A DNA stretch of 6,181 nt from Anaerolineae bacterium (GTDB lineage Bacteria; Chloroflexota; Anaerolineae; B4-G1; SLSP01), in the NCBI GenBank assembly GCA_021159805.1, contig JAGHDT010000186.1, positions 1-6,181 of the forward strand, written 5' to 3'. Position numbers and translations under genes: made by a program. Positions 1 through 5,534 of the stretch are shown piece after piece (the first letter of the stretch is position 1; every line of letters starts with the position of its first letter). Under the pieces are notes generated by a model, which made no database searches, had not been told where the DNA came from, and saw nothing but the letters and a program-made list of their open reading frames with translations.

Positions 1-2
1 GC

Positions 3-539
3 ACGGATGGCGCAGGACGCGGCGGGAATCAGCAGGGCGGCGCAGCGCTTGAGGCGTGTGATGCGTGCGAGGCTGGATCCAGCGTTTCGGGCTTTGCCGG
101 CGGCGGGCGCGGTCGGAGCAATGGTGTACTGACACAGGAATCCGACGGCGAAGTTACATCCCAGCAATTCGGGCAGGGGCGTGGTGCTGGCTCGGGATTG
201 GCCGGTCAGGAGATGGGCGCCCAGAGTGAGTGGGCAGGCGCTGTGGAACCTGCGTGGGAGACCGTCCGTGGACGTGTCACCGATGCTAACCACGACCTGC
301 TGGTGGAGACCGACGAAGGCGAGGTCTTGGTGGGGCTTGGTCCGGAGTTCTACCGCGAGGAGCAGGGCTTTGAGGTCAGTGAGGGCGACGAGATCGTAGT
401 CAAGGGTTATTATGAGGACGGCGAGTTCAAGGCCGGCTCTGTACAGAACCTGCGCACCGACAAGAACATTGTGCTGCGGGACGACACCTCTGGCCGGCCG
501 ATGTGGTCGGGGCGCGGCAACAATAGGAATCGTGCATAG
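3..539 (+). CDS. C-terminal part of a Gly-rich protein with a small OB-like domain (5'-partial)
   Basis: The reading frame is open from the window edge to a TAG at 537-539, giving 178 visible residues, so the true start lies outside the window. A TTG at 198 and an ATG at 213 are in frame but have no convincing ribosome site, and the frame upstream reads naturally. The first ~75 residues are low-complexity and Gly/Gln/Ser-rich, with GRGRS and GQGRGAG patches plus an isolated CDAC pair. A compact beta-rich domain follows (about residues 82-165): it opens with ETVRGRVTD, has alternating strands and acidic turns, and ends with LRDDTSGRPMWSGRG. The pattern VRGxV...VETDEGE...GDEIVVKGYYEDGEFKAG resembles small OB-fold (DUF5666/BOF-like) domains, and the closing LRD..GRPMWSG resembles domains annotated as MamS/MamX-like; I cannot confirm either. 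An extracytoplasmic location is plausible but the N-terminus is not visible. Function unknown. Confidence 0.75.
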   Translation, partial: TDGAGRGGNQQGGAALEACDACEAGSSVSGFAGGGRGRSNGVLTQESDGEVTSQQFGQGRGAGSGLAGQEMGAQSEWAGAVEPAWETVRGRVTDANHDLLVETDEGEVLVGLGPEFYREEQGFEVSEGDEIVVKGYYEDGEFKAGSVQNLRTDKNIVLRDDTSGRPMWSGRGNNRNRA

Positions 540-569
540 CCGATTTCGAGTGGCATAGGCTGGATGGTC

Positions 570-597
570 AACGGGCCCCGCAGATGCGGGGCCCGTT
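570..597. terminator. Bidirectional terminator-like hairpin between convergent genes
   Basis: A perfect 12-bp stem (570-581 with 586-597) closes a 4-base AGAT loop. The arms are built on ACGGGCCCCGC and its exact complement. It lies about 30 bases past the stop of the upstream (+) gene and 26 bases past the stop of the (-) phosphatase gene, the expected place for a shared terminator. Neither side has a real T-tract, so intrinsic termination is inferred from stem strength and position only. Confidence 0.7.
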
Positions 598-623
598 CTG
601 TCTGCGGCGCTGTTGAGCCTATG

Positions 624-1109
624 CTAGAGCAGGATGCGAGGGTCGGGGACGATGCCGGGACGCAGCAGACCCAGCACTTCCGCAAAGCCATCGGCGCTCA
701 TTGCTGTCGGTTTGGCGGCGCGCAGCTGTTGAAGGGCTTGTTGTGGATTCACATTCCGATAGACAATCAGATAGCCGGCCAGGATCACACCGGTCCGATC
801 CTGACCGTGGTGACAATGAACGAGCACCGGACTGCCGATCTCAAGCTGCTGATCGATGAACTTCCATACCGGCAGCGCCTGGTAGATGAAAGCATTCCGC
901 ATGCCCTTGGAGAAAAGGAGCACCGGTGGGAACGACGCGCGGTAGTGTGTGAATCCGTAGCGGGTTAAGTCCTCGGTCTCCTCTTCCTGAGCCAATGAGA
1001 TGACGGTACGGAGCCCCCCGGCATAGAGCTCTGTAGGGTCCCAGGGAGCGAGGTGCGGGCCGGGGCGCCCGGCTAATAGATGATCGATGACCCAATATAC
1101 CTGTTCCAT
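624..1109 (-). CDS. Dual-specificity / tyrosine-type protein phosphatase
   Basis: The 161-aa protein has the cysteine-phosphatase P-loop VHCHHGQDRTG at residues 97-107. Cys99 is the predicted nucleophile and Arg105 the phosphate-binding arginine (CX5R). Other family traits are GLRTVISL near residue 32, the hydrophobic beta-strand before the loop (SPVLVHC), and a C-terminal helix with QALQQLRAAKPTAM where many relatives read 'A...vr..RP.a'. The length fits a single-domain soluble bacterial or archaeal DSP. The loop that usually carries the general acid (typically 'P-D' after the 'HYRxxxx' strand) reads SFPPVLLFSKG and has no Asp; Asp104 inside the P-loop (GQDR, similar to the GKDR seen in some bacterial PTPs) might compensate. 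Substrate is unknown: phosphoprotein, phosphoinositide or another phosphoester. The ATG at 1109 is favoured because it follows a promoter directly, without a ribosome site. The gene is transcribed away from the metal-related genes and need not share their function. Confidence 0.9.
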   Translation of the reverse strand: MEQVYWVIDHLLAGRPGPHLAPWDPTELYAGGLRTVISLAQEEETEDLTRYGFTHYRASFPPVLLFSKGMRNAFIYQALPVWKFIDQQLEIGSPVLVHCHHGQDRTGVILAGYLIVYRNVNPQQALQQLRAAKPTAMSADGFAEVLGLLRPGIVPDPRILL

Positions 1110-1115
1110 CGTGCG

Positions 1116-1143
1116 ATTCTACCTGTGGTGGGGGTGTTGTCAA
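1116..1143 (-). promoter_or_regulatory. Sigma70-type promoter of the phosphatase gene, predicted leaderless
   Basis: Read on the minus strand, TTGACA (1143-1138) is followed by a 16-base spacer and TAGAAT (1121-1116). Only six bases separate the -10 box from the ATG at 1109-1107, so the expected transcription start falls on or next to the A of the start codon. No purine-rich ribosome site lies before the ATG, consistent with a leaderless message. Confidence 0.65.
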
Positions 1144-1221
1144 CGCTGGGGCGACCAGCGCGTACGCATCTCGGACAAATGGGTCCGTAGACTGTCATTC
1201 GGAACGTGCCTGGCGCTCAAC

Positions 1222-1238
1222 TAGATGCAAATCATCTA
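1222..1238. promoter_or_regulatory. Palindromic operator candidate upstream of padR-like gene
   Basis: TAGATGCAAATCATCTA is a perfect 6-bp inverted repeat with a 5-base AT-rich centre. Its last base touches the -35 hexamer (1239-1244) of the promoter that reads into the PadR gene. PadR dimers bind dyad sites of about this size and commonly control their own promoter, so autoregulation is the natural reading. That this protein binds here is inference. Confidence 0.5.
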
Positions 1239-1267
1239 TTGACAAAATGCACATAGAGAAGTATAGT
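1239..1267 (+). promoter_or_regulatory. Near-consensus sigma70-type promoter for the PadR-led gene run
   Basis: TTGACA (1239-1244), a 17-base spacer and TATAGT (1262-1267) match the consensus at eleven of twelve positions. Transcription should start near 1273-1275, leaving a leader of roughly 31 bases with an AGGAAAG ribosome site (1292-1298) seven bases before the ATG at 1306. It is the best promoter seen upstream of the (+) genes and probably drives PadR, the ferredoxin, the MFS gene and the NifX-like gene. Confidence 0.75.
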
Positions 1268-1305
1268 CAAGGGCAGTCCACAGTGAGTCATAGGAAAGCA
1301 ACACT

Positions 1306-1695
1306 ATGAATGGCCCAAGGCGCAAAAGAGAGAGATGCTATCTCCGGTCGGCGCGCTTTCTGGAACCGGCGCTGGCCCAGCTCCTGCACTACGGACCCTC
1401 ACATGGCTATACGCTGATGGAGCAACTAGCGGAGTTTGGACTGGGAGACTTGGACCGAGCCGCGGTCTATCGCGCACTGCGGGAGATGGAAGAGGATGGT
1501 TGGGTGATCTCGGCGTGGGAGACGCAGGAGACGCAGGGCCCCCCCCGCCGGGTCTATTCACTTACCGAAGTAGGGGACCAGATGCTTCTGGACTGCGTGC
1601 AGGATCTGCAGCGGGTCCGCGAGCAACTTGACTTCTTCCTATCTTCCTACCGGCGGCACATGATCGAGGGTGAGGGTGAGTACCACGATGCGTGA
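1306..1695 (+). CDS. PadR family transcriptional regulator
   Basis: The 129-aa protein carries the PadR winged helix-turn-helix. FLEPALAQLLHYGPSHGYTL (residues 18-37) covers helix 1 and the GPSHGY turn typical of the family. DLDRAAVYRALREMEEDGWV (48-67) is the recognition-helix region with the usual VYRAL..ME..GW pattern. GPPRRVYSLTEVG (78-90) is the beta-wing. A short C-terminal helical segment (about 94-116) should be the dimerisation helix, as in short PadR-s1 proteins. The first 16 residues are Arg/Lys-rich (RRKRER) with one Cys, not typical of the core domain. The start is fixed by AGGAAAG seven bases upstream. The gene heads the run and has a dyad next to its own promoter, so it is most likely a local, autoregulated repressor. 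PadRs of this sort are frequent beside NifX-like and ferredoxin genes in anaerobes. The effector is unknown; a metal, cofactor or redox signal would fit the neighbours. Confidence 0.93.
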   Translation: MNGPRRKRERCYLRSARFLEPALAQLLHYGPSHGYTLMEQLAEFGLGDLDRAAVYRALREMEEDGWVISAWETQETQGPPRRVYSLTEVGDQMLLDCVQDLQRVREQLDFFLSSYRRHMIEGEGEYHDA

Positions 1696-1713
1696 GCAGT
1701 TCGTTATCATATG

Positions 1714-1769
1714 ACGGGTGAGCCGGTCCTGCTTCAGGCCGAGGGAAAAGATAGAGATGGCTCACCTGT
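1714..1769 (+). other. Candidate structured RNA element between PadR and ferredoxin genes
   Basis: An 11-bp stem (1714-1724 with 1759-1769, one G-U pair) closes a domain with two parts. The first is a hairpin stacked directly on it (1725-1740; CCTG/CAGG plus GG/CC with a bulged T and a CTT loop). The second is an 18-base purine-rich single strand (1741-1758, 16 of 18 purines). No T-tract follows, so it does not look like a simple terminator. It lies in the 118-base gap within the presumed transcript and ends 44 bases before the ferredoxin ATG. A cis-regulatory or mRNA-processing element is possible. I do not recognise it as a known riboswitch class. Confidence 0.35.
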
Positions 1770-1795
1770 GATTGTCTATTGATCGAGTCTGAGAG

Positions 1796-1803
1796 AAAGG
1801 GAG
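1796..1803 (+). promoter_or_regulatory. Ribosome binding site fixing the ferredoxin start
   Basis: AAAGGGAG ends ten bases before the ATG at 1814. The upstream in-frame TTG at 1805 lies one base after this site, too close to be used, so the shorter protein starting MIQIDSEKC is preferred. Ferredoxins of this type also normally begin only a few residues before the first cluster motif. Confidence 0.6.
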
Positions 1804-1813
1804 TTTGGTAACC

Positions 1814-2278
1814 ATGATTCAGATTGACAGTGAGAAGTGCATCGGTTGTGGTGCGTGCGTTAGAGCATGCCCTGTTGGCGCCATCCAACTCGTAGATGGC
1901 ATCGCCGTGATTGATCAAGCTCAATGCCGACAATGCCAGCTGTGTGTGGGGGTCTGTCCCGTAGACGCTATCTCAGATGGGGCTGCGTCGACTGACGAAC
2001 CCGGCGATGCGTTGGGGAGGCCAGGAGTGCAGGGCGGCATGGGAGGCGGATATGGCATGGGACGTGGTCGTGGCGCGGGCGGAGGATATGGTATGGGGCG
2101 GGGTCGCGGTACGGGCGGACGTGGTCGGGGGAGGAGCGGTAGCGGGGTGAGTGCCACAGCTCCGGCTGCCCCGGCAACCGACTCTGAGATCGCAGCGCTG
2201 GAGGCTCAGGCTGAGGACCTGCGTACGCAGTTGGAGCAGACACAGGCTCGTCTGGCTCAGTTGCAGGCGAACAAGTAA
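1814..2278 (+). CDS. 2[4Fe-4S] ferredoxin with Gly/Arg linker and coiled-coil tail
   Basis: The 154-aa protein has three parts. Residues 1-54 are a bacterial-type 2[4Fe-4S] ferredoxin: CIGCGACVRACP (Cys9, 12, 15, 19) and CRQCQLCVGVCP (Cys38, 41, 44, 48). All eight ligands are present and each set ends in the usual CPV.AI. Residues ~71-111 are a Gly/Arg/Met/Tyr linker with two 12-residue repeats (GGGYGMGRGRG-A/T) and a GGRGRGRSGSG tail. Residues ~124-152 form a predicted amphipathic coiled coil (SEIAALEAQAEDLRTQLEQT and on), like the C-terminal helices of small DUF5320-type proteins that sit beside NifX-like genes. There is no signal peptide, so it should act in the cytoplasm as an electron carrier or cluster donor, with the coiled coil mediating self-association or docking. 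Only three bases separate its stop from the MFS start, so the two genes are probably co-translated. The partner is unknown. Confidence 0.9.
   Translation: MIQIDSEKCIGCGACVRACPVGAIQLVDGIAVIDQAQCRQCQLCVGVCPVDAISDGAASTDEPGDALGRPGVQGGMGGGYGMGRGRGAGGGYGMGRGRGTGGRGRGRSGSGVSATAPAAPATDSEIAALEAQAEDLRTQLEQTQARLAQLQANK
2042..2113 (+). repeat. Two tandem 36-bp coding repeats in the ferredoxin linker
   Basis: Two adjacent 36-base units (2042-2077 and 2078-2113) encode GGGYGMGRGRGA and GGGYGMGRGRGT. They differ mainly at third codon positions, so the protein pattern is kept while the DNA has diverged, which argues for selection on the peptide rather than a recent slip duplication. A shorter Gly/Arg unit follows. 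Confidence 0.8.
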
Positions 2279-2281
2279 GCG

Positions 2282-3532
2282 ATGATGCAGGTAGTCCGCG
2301 AACGGGATGAAACTAATGCCGCCAAACGAAGCTTCTTCGGTGCATTGTGGCATGGGGCGTTTCTGGCGATGGGTATGGCTCTCACCCAGCCTTCGACGGT
2401 GGTGGCGGCGTTTGTCGCAGAGCTAACCGGCTCCACCGTCTGGGTGGGTGGGTTGTCAACGGTGCTCACGGTAGCTGGCGCGCTGCCGCAGTTGTTCCTT
2501 GCTCGGTGGATCGAGCCGCGTCCGCGCAAGAAGCCGTTTCTTCTGTTGGCGGTCTACTTCCGGACGCTTAGCTGGGGTGTGCTGGCCTGGTTGATCGTGA
2601 CCATTGGCTCCTCGCGCCCTCAACTCCTGGCTTGGGCTTTGGTGGGTCTGTTGGCCGTTTTCTCCATTGGTGGAGGTTTAGGAGGTGTTCCCTATACCGA
2701 CATTATTGGCAAGGTGATCCCCCCGGATCGACGGGGAGCTTTCTTTGGGGGGCGGCAGATACTCGCTGGACCGCTGGCCATCGGTGCAGCGATGTTGGCG
2801 CGCCATATCTTGGCCGAAACGGCCTATCCCAATAACTATGCCACTCTCTTTGGGTTGGCGGCGGTTGCACTCTTCATCGCCTCGCTGGGTGTTTGGCTAA
2901 TTCGAGAGCCGCCGTACGTTAATGCTAACCCGCACATATTGGGATGGCGAGCCTATGGGCGGCGGCTCTGGGCTGCAGCCGGACACCTGAAGCTGCTGGT
3001 CGTCGTGCAGGTGCTCACCGGCTTCAGTCTGATGGCCTTGCCGTTCTATGTCGTCTATGCACGGCAGGAACTGGGTGCTCCTGTGGCAGCGATTGGCTGG
3101 TTCACACTGCTTCAGGTATTGGGCGGTGCGCCGGCGAATCTGCTTTGGGCCTACTTGGTCGATAGGTACGGCAGCTGGCGTATGTTGGCGATCTGTGCCA
3201 CCATCGCGGCCCTGACGCCGCTCTTGGCAATAGGATTGGGTGGTTTAGGTTGGGTGGGCATACTGCCGATACTTTTCCTGGTTGGTGCCACTTCCAACGG
3301 ACGCGGTGTCGGGTTTTCCAGCGTGCTGCTGGAGCTTGCGCCGCCCGATGAGCGGCCTACGTATTCGGCACTGAACACCTGGTTGATGTTGCCTGCGGCC
3401 TTCCTGCCTTTGGCTGCCGGCGCTCTCCTGCAGCATTGGTCTTATCCTGTCATCTTTGCCCTGACCTCAGGGTTTGTTGGCGTAGGGGCCGTGCTGGCGT
3501 GGAGCATTAACCGAGGAGAGCAACAGGAGTAA
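2282..3532 (+). CDS. Major facilitator superfamily (MFS) transporter
   Basis: The 416-aa protein is about the usual length for a 12-helix MFS permease. Hydrophobic segments lie near residues 18-46, 52-76, 84-108, 113-135, 158-176, 186-207, 233-256, 266-293, 300-320, 324-346, 362-385 and 388-408. Charged inter-helix loops fit the MFS plan: RWIEPRPRKK (75-84) between TM2 and TM3 in the motif-A position, IPPDRRGAFFGGRQ (146-159) in the TM4-TM5 loop, LVDRYGSWR (292-300) as its second-half counterpart, and LAPPDERPTYSALN (352-365) mirroring the IPPDRRG loop. It sits in the inner membrane. The substrate cannot be read from sequence; efflux or uptake of a metal-cofactor-related compound would fit the neighbours but is a guess. 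Tandem ATGs (2282, 2285) follow the ferredoxin stop by three bases with no strong ribosome site, suggesting translational coupling. Confidence 0.9.
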   Translation: MMQVVRERDETNAAKRSFFGALWHGAFLAMGMALTQPSTVVAAFVAELTGSTVWVGGLSTVLTVAGALPQLFLARWIEPRPRKKPFLLLAVYFRTLSWGVLAWLIVTIGSSRPQLLAWALVGLLAVFSIGGGLGGVPYTDIIGKVIPPDRRGAFFGGRQILAGPLAIGAAMLARHILAETAYPNNYATLFGLAAVALFIASLGVWLIREPPYVNANPHILGWRAYGRRLWAAAGHLKLLVVVQVLTGFSLMALPFYVVYARQELGAPVAAIGWFTLLQVLGGAPANLLWAYLVDRYGSWRMLAICATIAALTPLLAIGLGGLGWVGILPILFLVGATSNGRGVGFSSVLLELAPPDERPTYSALNTWLMLPAAFLPLAAGALLQHWSYPVIFALTSGFVGVGAVLAWSINRGEQQE

Positions 3533-3563
3533 CGTAGAAGGGGTGGCGAAGTGCGAGTGCATC

Positions 3564-3568
3564 AGGAG
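3564..3568 (+). promoter_or_regulatory. Ribosome binding site deciding the NifX-like start
   Basis: AGGAG lies six bases before the ATG at 3575. A GTG at 3551 is also in frame and has AAGGGG seven bases before it, so an eight-residue N-terminal extension is possible. The ATG is preferred because the family domain begins directly with MRVAIGSD. Confidence 0.55.
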
Positions 3569-3574
3569 CAGACA

Positions 3575-4009
3575 ATGAAGAGCATGAGAGTGGCCATAGG
3601 CTCAGATGACGGCGAAGTGATTATTCCAGACCACATGGGGGAAGCGAAAGACTTCTACATATTCGATTTCTCAGAGGATGGTCGATCGGTTCTTGTGGAG
3701 AAGAGGCCGAATACATCGCCAGAGGAGACAGACGAGAGTGGACACGGCAGCGTAAGGAAGCTGAAGTCTGCCTCGGCGATTTTCGGTGACTGCGATGTCG
3801 TCCTGGGTAGGCGTGGAAGCCCGAACTTCATCAGGATGAGGGATAACACCAAGTTCCAGCCTGTGGTGACGCGGATCGACTCGATCTCCGGCACTATGCA
3901 AGAACTGGGGCGCTCCTTTTCCGATACCTATGCCCTGGTTGAGCGTCGCAGGCACGGTGAAAGGCCCAAAGAGATACCGATTATTCGACCCAGAGAAGAG
4001 ATGGCATGA
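3575..4009 (+). CDS. NifX-like (dinitrogenase Fe-Mo cofactor biosynthesis domain) protein
   Basis: The 144-aa protein shows the NifX / NifB C-terminal fold pattern. A first strand MRVAIGSDDGEV (residues 4-15) is followed by HMGEAKDFYIFDF (20-32), equivalent to the 'HFG.a..F.i' motif of the family. After an acidic, charged insert (about 45-58, PNTSPEETDESGHG) comes the second half, FGDCDVVLGRRGSPNF (70-85), with the usual 'D.vv.g..G' strand and turn, then a strand FQPVVTR (94-100). The ~40 C-terminal residues (IRPREEMA end) go beyond the minimal domain and are charged. In nitrogen fixers such domains carry FeMo-co or its precursors. Free-standing copies with ferredoxins and MinD-like ATPases outside nif clusters are common in anaerobes and have no settled role. 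No nif structural genes are visible, so nitrogen fixation should not be inferred. Binding or transfer of a metal cluster in the cytoplasm is the likely type of job. Confidence 0.82.
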   Translation: MKSMRVAIGSDDGEVIIPDHMGEAKDFYIFDFSEDGRSVLVEKRPNTSPEETDESGHGSVRKLKSASAIFGDCDVVLGRRGSPNFIRMRDNTKFQPVVTRIDSISGTMQELGRSFSDTYALVERRRHGERPKEIPIIRPREEMA

Positions 4010-4080
4010 TCGCATAGACTTGCCGCCGAGCCAAGGGCGACGGATGCGCGTCAACTACGTACTGATCTGGACGTGAAAAA

Positions 4081-4189
4081 CCAAACTGTTATTTCGAGTG
4101 AGCGTCAGCAGCCTGTCCAGAGCGTAGTCGAAGGAAATCGAGAAGTCTCGCTCCAGAAGCCTTTCGACTGCGCTCAGGGTGACGTTTGG
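4081..4189. repeat. ~109-bp nested palindromic intergenic repeat (REP/MITE-like)
   Basis: The element is bounded by CCAAAC (4081-4086) and its complement GTTTGG (4184-4189). Inside, CGTCA near 4103-4107 pairs with TGACG near 4179-4183. The main arms are CCAGAGCGTAGTCGAAGG (4117-4134) and CCTTTCGACTGCGCTCAGG (4160-4178), complementary apart from a few mismatches and one extra base. A small CGAG/CTCG hairpin (4139-4150) is at the centre. The words TCGACTGCGCTCAG and CGAGAAGTCTCGCTC resemble dispersed intergenic repeats seen in many environmental bacterial genomes. There is no coding sequence and no clear target-site duplication. It occupies much of the 277-base gap between the NifX-like and methyltransferase genes; the flanking parts (4010-4080, 4190-4286) hold nothing else recognisable apart from the ribosome site below. 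Confidence 0.7.
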
Positions 4190-4272
4190 ATGTTTGATTG
4201 AGTTTGGCTGCTCGTATCCGAATCAGTAAGAGTCCCGTTTGCTGCATACCATAGCGCATAGATTAGTTTCGC

Positions 4273-4279
4273 AAAGGAG
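4273..4279 (+). promoter_or_regulatory. Ribosome binding site deciding the methyltransferase start
   Basis: AAAGGAG lies seven bases before the ATG at 4287. It supports the 397-aa product over a longer reading from 4239, whose 16 extra residues would overlap this site and do not resemble the family. Confidence 0.75.
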
Positions 4280-4286
4280 TGTAGAT

Positions 4287-5480
4287 ATGAACTCACGAGA
4301 GAGGGTTCTGACCGCGCTGCAACACAAAGAGGCTGATCGTGTGCCCCTGGATCTGGGCGCGATGCTGTCAACAGGCATCACCGGTATGGCTTACAACAAG
4401 CTGAAGTCGTACTTGGGAATTCGCGACGGTAGGACACGGATGTATGACCTGGGGCAGCAACTCGCCGAACCAGAGACCGAGATCCTGGAGCGGATCGGAG
4501 CGGATGTGTTGTCTTTGTTTGTATCGGATCCAAAACGGTGGAAACCCAGTACACTGCCCGATGGGTCCCCATGTGAGGTACCGGAAGGGTTCAACCCCGA
4601 GACGCTGCCCGATGGCTCTCAGGTGCTGCGCGATGGCCAGGGGCACATCGTGTCACAGATGCCCAAGGATGGATATTACTACGATAGTGTGTACCATCCT
4701 CTGGCGGAGATCAGCACGGTCGAGGAGCTGAATCCACGCCCCTTCTACTCGCCCATCGACGAGACCACGCTGGCTGACCTACACGAGAGGGCAAAGCATT
4801 TGTACGAGGACACCGAGTACGCTCTGATGCTCAATGGGGCGGGCGGTATCTATGAGCCTGCGCAGGGGCTGAGAGGGTGGGACGTGTTCATGATGGATCT
4901 GGCAAGCGATCCGGCGTTTGCCGGCGCATTACTGGACAAACTCGTTGATGCGAACATTCAGCGACTCGAGCAGATCCTGCCGGCGGTGGAGGGATACGTT
5001 CAGGTGATCCAGGTGGGCGATGACCTGGGCATGCAGGATGGCCCTCAGCTATCGCCCCGGCTGTACCGCAAAGTGATCAAGCCCCGGCACCAGCGACTCT
5101 ATCGGTACATCAAAGAGCACAGTGACGCCTACTTATTCCTGCACACCTGTGGTTCGGTCTATCCGTTTATCCCCGATTTCATCGAGATGGGAGTGGATAT
5201 CCTGAATCCGGTTCAGGTGAGCGCCAGGAATATGGGCTCCGAGAGGCTGAAACAGGAGTTCGGCAAGGACATCGTCTTCTGGGGAGGGGGATGCGACACA
5301 CAGCATGTGTTGCCGTTTGGTACGCCGGTCGAGGTGAGGGAAGAGGTCAAGAGGCGGATCGGAGATCTTGCGCCGGGCGGCGGGTTCGTCTTCAACCAGG
5401 TACACAATATCCAGGTTGGTGTGCCCCCGGAGAACATCATGGCCATGTACGACGCTGTGCGTGAGTTTGGAGCATACTGA
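4287..5480 (+). CDS. UroD-like methyltransferase (MtaA/CmuA-type, cobalamin or thiol linked)
   Basis: The 397-aa protein belongs to the uroporphyrinogen decarboxylase superfamily but looks like its methyltransferase branch. It begins NSRERVLTALQHKEADRVPL, the usual opening of this branch. The predicted zinc site is made of LHTCG (His286, Cys288) and WGGGCDTQ (Cys336), the H-x-C...C set used by MtaA/MtbA-like enzymes to activate a thiol. VGDDLGMQDGPQLSPRLYRK (243-262) is the family's substrate-pocket strand, and GGGFVFNQVHNIQVGVPPEN (364-383) the conserved closing loop. True UroD decarboxylases lack this zinc site, so haem synthesis is unlikely. Methyl transfer between a corrinoid protein and a thiol such as coenzyme M or a tetrahydrofolate-type acceptor is the general expectation; donor and acceptor are unknown, and no corrinoid protein or activase is in the window. 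The gene is downstream of the repeat-bearing gap and probably has its own promoter, which I could not locate confidently. Confidence 0.88.
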   Translation: MNSRERVLTALQHKEADRVPLDLGAMLSTGITGMAYNKLKSYLGIRDGRTRMYDLGQQLAEPETEILERIGADVLSLFVSDPKRWKPSTLPDGSPCEVPEGFNPETLPDGSQVLRDGQGHIVSQMPKDGYYYDSVYHPLAEISTVEELNPRPFYSPIDETTLADLHERAKHLYEDTEYALMLNGAGGIYEPAQGLRGWDVFMMDLASDPAFAGALLDKLVDANIQRLEQILPAVEGYVQVIQVGDDLGMQDGPQLSPRLYRKVIKPRHQRLYRYIKEHSDAYLFLHTCGSVYPFIPDFIEMGVDILNPVQVSARNMGSERLKQEFGKDIVFWGGGCDTQHVLPFGTPVEVREEVKRRIGDLAPGGGFVFNQVHNIQVGVPPENIMAMYDAVREFGAY

Positions 5481-5520
5481 GCAGGTGCTGCCGGAAGATT
5501 TCGTAGGCTTATGTATCAAC

Positions 5521-5529
5521 AGGAGGTGA
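5521..5529 (+). promoter_or_regulatory. Very strong ribosome binding site before the zinc-ribbon gene
   Basis: AGGAGGTGA is a full-length match to the anti-Shine-Dalgarno complement, five bases before the ATG at 5535. It overrides the in-frame ATG at 5511 and is the strongest ribosome site in the window, suggesting high expression of the small protein. Confidence 0.8.
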
Positions 5530-5534
5530 GTGAC

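Noticed and set aside
564..968. 134-aa plus-strand open frame opposite the phosphatase
   Set aside because: It is the complement of a gene with a clear CX5R motif and its own promoter, and its translation shows no family features.
1077..1082. Second TAGATG half-site near the phosphatase start
   Set aside because: Lacks the matching CATCTA half at the right spacing, and a six-base match is expected by chance.
1688..1714. Eight-codon frame (MREQFVII) overlapping the PadR stop
   Set aside because: No convincing ribosome site and no visible link to a regulatory structure; ATG overlaps of this kind arise often by chance.
2042..2130. GGT/CGT-rich repeats as a possible CRISPR or minisatellite
   Set aside because: The repeat is in frame, only two units long and without spacers; it is a protein linker repeat.
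1921..2353. Several minus-strand Pro/Arg/His-rich frames over the ferredoxin gene
   Set aside because: They are antisense shadows of the Gly/Arg repeat coding sequence, with no promoter or ribosome site.
4190..4272. Possible promoter for the methyltransferase (TTGCTG near 4239 with AT-rich words after it)
   Set aside because: Spacing and -10 match are too poor to report as a site.
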